Below, piece after piece: positions 61,991 to 64,000 of a stretch of DNA of 64,000 bases. The DNA lies in assembly GCF_016107685.1 (NCBI RefSeq), contig NZ_JABASY010000006.1, forward strand, positions 186,001 through 250,000, written 5' to 3'. The notes beneath the pieces are model-generated. The model did not search any database. It had not been told where the DNA came from and saw only the letters and a list, made by a program, of their open reading frames with translations. The DNA is from Brevibacterium yomogidense (lineage in GTDB: Bacteria > Actinomycetota > Actinomycetes > Actinomycetales > Brevibacteriaceae). Position 1 is the first letter of the stretch; every line of letters begins with the position of its first letter. Made by a program: the position numbers and the translations under genes.

Positions 61991-62773
61991 TCAGCCCTCG
62001 GTGACCCGCGAGTGGAGTCCGTCGAGAGCTGCCGTGAGCGATGCGACGCCGTCCGCGTCGAAGAACTCCTTGCGCAGCTGCTCGTTGAGCCCGCCCGGTG
62101 TCTCGTGCGCAGTGACGACGTCGTCGACCGGGGTGTCGGTGTCGAGGACCGCCGGCGCCAGGCCCGCGAAGAGCCCCCGCAGGAACTGTTCCGCGGCCTC
62201 CCGCGGCACTCCCTGGGATTCGGCCCAGCCGCACACGACCGCCAGGTAGTTCAGGTAGCCGGAGACCGCGCCGGTGGCGGCAGAGAACACTGCGAGCGCG
62301 TCCTCGTCCGCAACCGCCAGCGTTCCGCCCAGCCGGTCGAACAGAGAGGACGCGACAGGGTGCTCCGGAGTGATGACGGTGGCGACGGCCCGGTTCCGGA
62401 TCGGCGGCATCGGGATGGCGCGGACGACCGGCACGTCGGCTCCCAGAGCGGCCCGCACCTCGGCGATGGTGACACCTGCCAGCGCACTGATGACGACATG
62501 GGAATCGCGGAGGGTGAGCGGTTCGAGGACCTCGTCCACCTGGTCCGGCAGCACCGCGACGACGAGGGTGTCCGCGGCGTCTGCGACCGCCTGATTGTCC
62601 GCGGCGACCGTGACACGGTCGGGGAACCTCTCCGTCAGGGAGGCGACATTGTCACGGCCGCGCGGGGAGAGGACCAGGGGAGGCGGGGGCGTGTCCGCCG
62701 TGGAGAGGCCTTCGACGATTGCCGTCGCGATCTCGCCCACGCCGATGAAACCGATCGTTCCTGCCGCTGTCAT
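61991..62773 (-). CDS. proC: Pyrroline-5-carboxylate reductase (ProC-like)
   Basis: 260 residues. NADPH loop IGFIGVGEIATAIVEGL at residues 7-23, VVAVLPDQVDEVLEPL, VRAIPMPPIRNRAVATVITP and GGLNEQLRKEF near the C-terminus (family TPGGT-like loop reads TPGGLNEQ). It makes proline from P5C; a paralogue with another substrate is possible. Sequence is shorter than E. coli ProC by a few residues. First gene of an operon with the SRPBCC gene. Confidence 0.88.
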   Translation of the reverse strand: MTAAGTIGFIGVGEIATAIVEGLSTADTPPPPLVLSPRGRDNVASLTERFPDRVTVAADNQAVADAADTLVVAVLPDQVDEVLEPLTLRDSHVVISALAGVTIAEVRAALGADVPVVRAIPMPPIRNRAVATVITPEHPVASSLFDRLGGTLAVADEDALAVFSAATGAVSGYLNYLAVVCGWAESQGVPREAAEQFLRGLFAGLAPAVLDTDTPVDDVVTAHETPGGLNEQLRKEFFDADGVASLTAALDGLHSRVTEG

Positions 62774-62895
62774 GAGGACTCCGTTCTCCGCGCGAATGCG
62801 CTACGTCGTGTACCGGGTGTCACACCCACACTACGCACGGCCCCTCGTCGTGGGGACGAGAGGCCGGAAGAGCTGCCGCAGGGGAGCGGCAGGCT

Positions 62896-62925
62896 CGCGT
62901 CGAAACGGCACGCGTCGAAACGGCA
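62896..62925. repeat. 15-nt tandem duplication
   Basis: CGCGTCGAAACGGCA occurs twice in a row (62896, 62911), about 30 bases past the stop of the small minus-strand gene at 62956. Confidence 0.8.
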
Positions 62926-62955
62926 CCGGGGTTCGGTGTGGCACCGGGTGACGTG

Positions 62956-63117
62956 TCAGCGCGTGTCTTCCGCCTGCAGGATCGAGCGTCGGAGACGTTC
63001 GGCGAGCTCCTGCGTCTTCGAGTGCTCCTCGACGGAGATAGTCGAGGAGAAGCCCGATGCGTATTCATCCAAGGCCAGGCAGATCAGATTCTTCTCGTCT
63101 GCAGTGAGGCGTGGCAT
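62956..63117 (-). CDS. Small conserved-looking hypothetical protein
   Basis: 53 residues from ATG 63117 with GGAG eight bases before it; a Met at 63132 would add five. Sequence PRLTADEKNLICLALDEYASGFSSTISVEEHSKTQELAERLRRSILQAEDTR is helical and charged with no recognised family. Composition and the ribosome site favour a real gene, but evidence is thin. Confidence 0.5.
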   Translation of the reverse strand: MPRLTADEKNLICLALDEYASGFSSTISVEEHSKTQELAERLRRSILQAEDTR

Positions 63118-63569
63118 GAGAGTCAACTCCATCTGACGGGATCCCACGGGATGGGTGGTACGAGGGGATCCATCGCCCTTTCAATGTATCCGCGATTCCG
63201 TCTCTTCGGTAGAGGGCTTCCAGGGATTACCCGTCAGTAACCGAAAGGTTCGCGCACGTGCGCCGCATCTCCATTCTTTCCTCGCCCGGATGTAAGCGTT
63301 GAAATCGCGGATCCCAGCGGTCGTTGCGCCAGGTGCAACCCGGTCACCTGCGCAGACGAATGATTCGAAAACATCAATGCGGCATGTTGGAATGAGCGAT
63401 GAATGCCGAGGCCGACGACCTGCCGCGGTCACCCAGACTGACCGAGTGGCGGGAATCGAAGCAAAGTTTCACGCCGACATAAAGTCCAGAGCGACATCAA
63501 ACAGAGTCCCAGAACGGCATCAAACCGAACATCAGGACGACATCAGAAAGCGGGTCCAGCATCCGCTGA
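63118..63569. other. Gene-poor, lower-GC intergenic stretch
   Basis: About 450 bp with less GC than its neighbours. No open frame has a convincing start and product. It contains a 23-nt tandem repeat near its right end (63475-63560) and otherwise nothing recognisable. Confidence 0.5.
63475..63560. repeat. 23-nt tandem repeat downstream of the aminotransferase gene
   Basis: Three units at 63492, 63515 and 63538 sharing CGACATCAAAC, after a 17-base partial copy at 63475. It ends ten bases from the stop of the class V aminotransferase. Confidence 0.75.
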
Positions 63570-64000
63570 TCACAGACGGCGGATTGCTCCGATGAGAGCG
63601 TCCGCGTCTTCGGCGGTGTTGTACAGGTGGAAGCCCACGCGGACATTGCCCGCGCGCACGGTTGCGCGGATGCCCTGGTGCGCGAGCGCGGCCTCGAGCC
63701 CGGGAGCATCGAGTGCGACGATCGCGGAATCGGCGGGCTCCATGCCCGCAGCCTCCCGCACGCGGTTCGCCAGCCCTACGCAGTGCCGTTCGACCTCGTG
63801 CATGTCGAGGCCGGCGAGCCAGGGGAGGGCGATGCCGGCACCCAGCATCGCGTGCCACGCCGGGGACACGTCGAAGCGGCGGGCGTCGGCGGCCAGCAGC
63901 GGCGGGTGCGCGTACGTGTTCGACCAGGGGTCCTCCGAGGAGTACCAGCCTGCGGAGTGCGCCGTGAGCGTGGACGCGAAAGGCTCCCGCAGCGACATCC
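63570..64000 (-). CDS. Class V aminotransferase, C-terminal part (5' end cut by window edge)
   Basis: 143 codons are visible and the frame is open at base 64000, so only the C-terminal domain is seen. The Met at 63998 is internal. WHAMLGAGIALPWLAGLDMHEVERHCVGLANRVREAAGM, the strand SAIVALDAPGLEAALAHQGIRATVRAGNVRVGFHLYNTAEDADAL is the C-domain of class V PLP enzymes (cysteine desulfurase/isopenicillin epimerase-like). The PLP Lys lies outside the window. Substrate unknown. Confidence 0.85.
   Translation of the reverse strand, partial: MSLREPFASTLTAHSAGWYSSEDPWSNTYAHPPLLAADARRFDVSPAWHAMLGAGIALPWLAGLDMHEVERHCVGLANRVREAAGMEPADSAIVALDAPGLEAALAHQGIRATVRAGNVRVGFHLYNTAEDADALIGAIRRL

Noticed and set aside
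63299-63595. Plus-strand frame of 98 codons
   Set aside because: It crosses the 23-nt repeat and overlaps the 3' end of the aminotransferase gene. No ribosome site and no similarity.

Overview
The window is GC-rich (about two thirds G+C by eye) DNA from an actinomycete. Support for this is the strong G/C bias at codon third positions, frequent GTG starts, several starts without a Shine-Dalgarno, two-component thin-wall style lipoproteins and Tat-type signal peptides, and a TPP-riboswitch thiO-thiS-thiG-thiF operon. A Micrococcales relative is my best guess; I cannot name a genus. No rRNA, tRNA or CRISPR array was seen. Both ends cut a gene: a secreted RCC1-like protein on the left and a class V aminotransferase on the right.

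Layout. 1-6113: secreted RCC1-like protein, arylsulfotransferase-like lipoprotein, a four-helix membrane protein, rmuC and ychF. 6114-12636: an accessory island of visibly lower GC and different codon use. It starts exactly at the stop codon of ychF and ends at a second copy of the last eight ychF codons (6089-6113 and 12612-12636; every difference is synonymous), so it looks like a site-specific insertion into the 3' end of ychF. It carries a two-gene CBASS phage-defence operon (CD-NTase plus a Cap15-like membrane effector) bracketed by 107-bp direct repeats, a zinc-finger/IS5-N-domain protein divergent from an XRE regulator, and a TIGR04141/DUF6119-like protein. I see no integrase. 12670-13782: a higB-higA toxin-antitoxin pair followed by an overlapping P-loop kinase. 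13888-31054: ordinary small-molecule genes and regulators (methyltransferase, ArsR-controlled old yellow enzyme operon, YtoQ, RluD-type pseudouridine synthase, RibD-like reductases, TetR/aldo-keto reductase pair, hydrolases, ZIP-like transporter, VOC proteins, AraC, PspC, an N5-carboxyethylornithine-synthase-like dehydrogenase). 31276-35198: thiamine thiazole operon. 35329-37885: TetR and a divergent ABC exporter. 38000-48891: VOC proteins, O-methyltransferase, ArfB, two PlsC-type acyltransferases, ABC-F protein, Rph-like PEP-utilising enzyme, YhhN lysoplasmalogenase. 49081-53450: TetR-MFS efflux operon divergent from a TDT transporter cluster. 53517-64000: SurA-like lipoprotein, DUF2695 protein, MFS/ArsR pair, semialdehyde dehydrogenase, nagB, proC and others.

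A recurrent oddity of the non-island DNA is a set of short degenerate tandem repeats (period 15-31 nt, 2-5 copies) that begin in the last codons of a gene, include its stop codon, and continue into the intergenic region. I count at least seven that span a stop codon and several more that lie just past one. This pattern and the defence island are the two most interesting things in the window.
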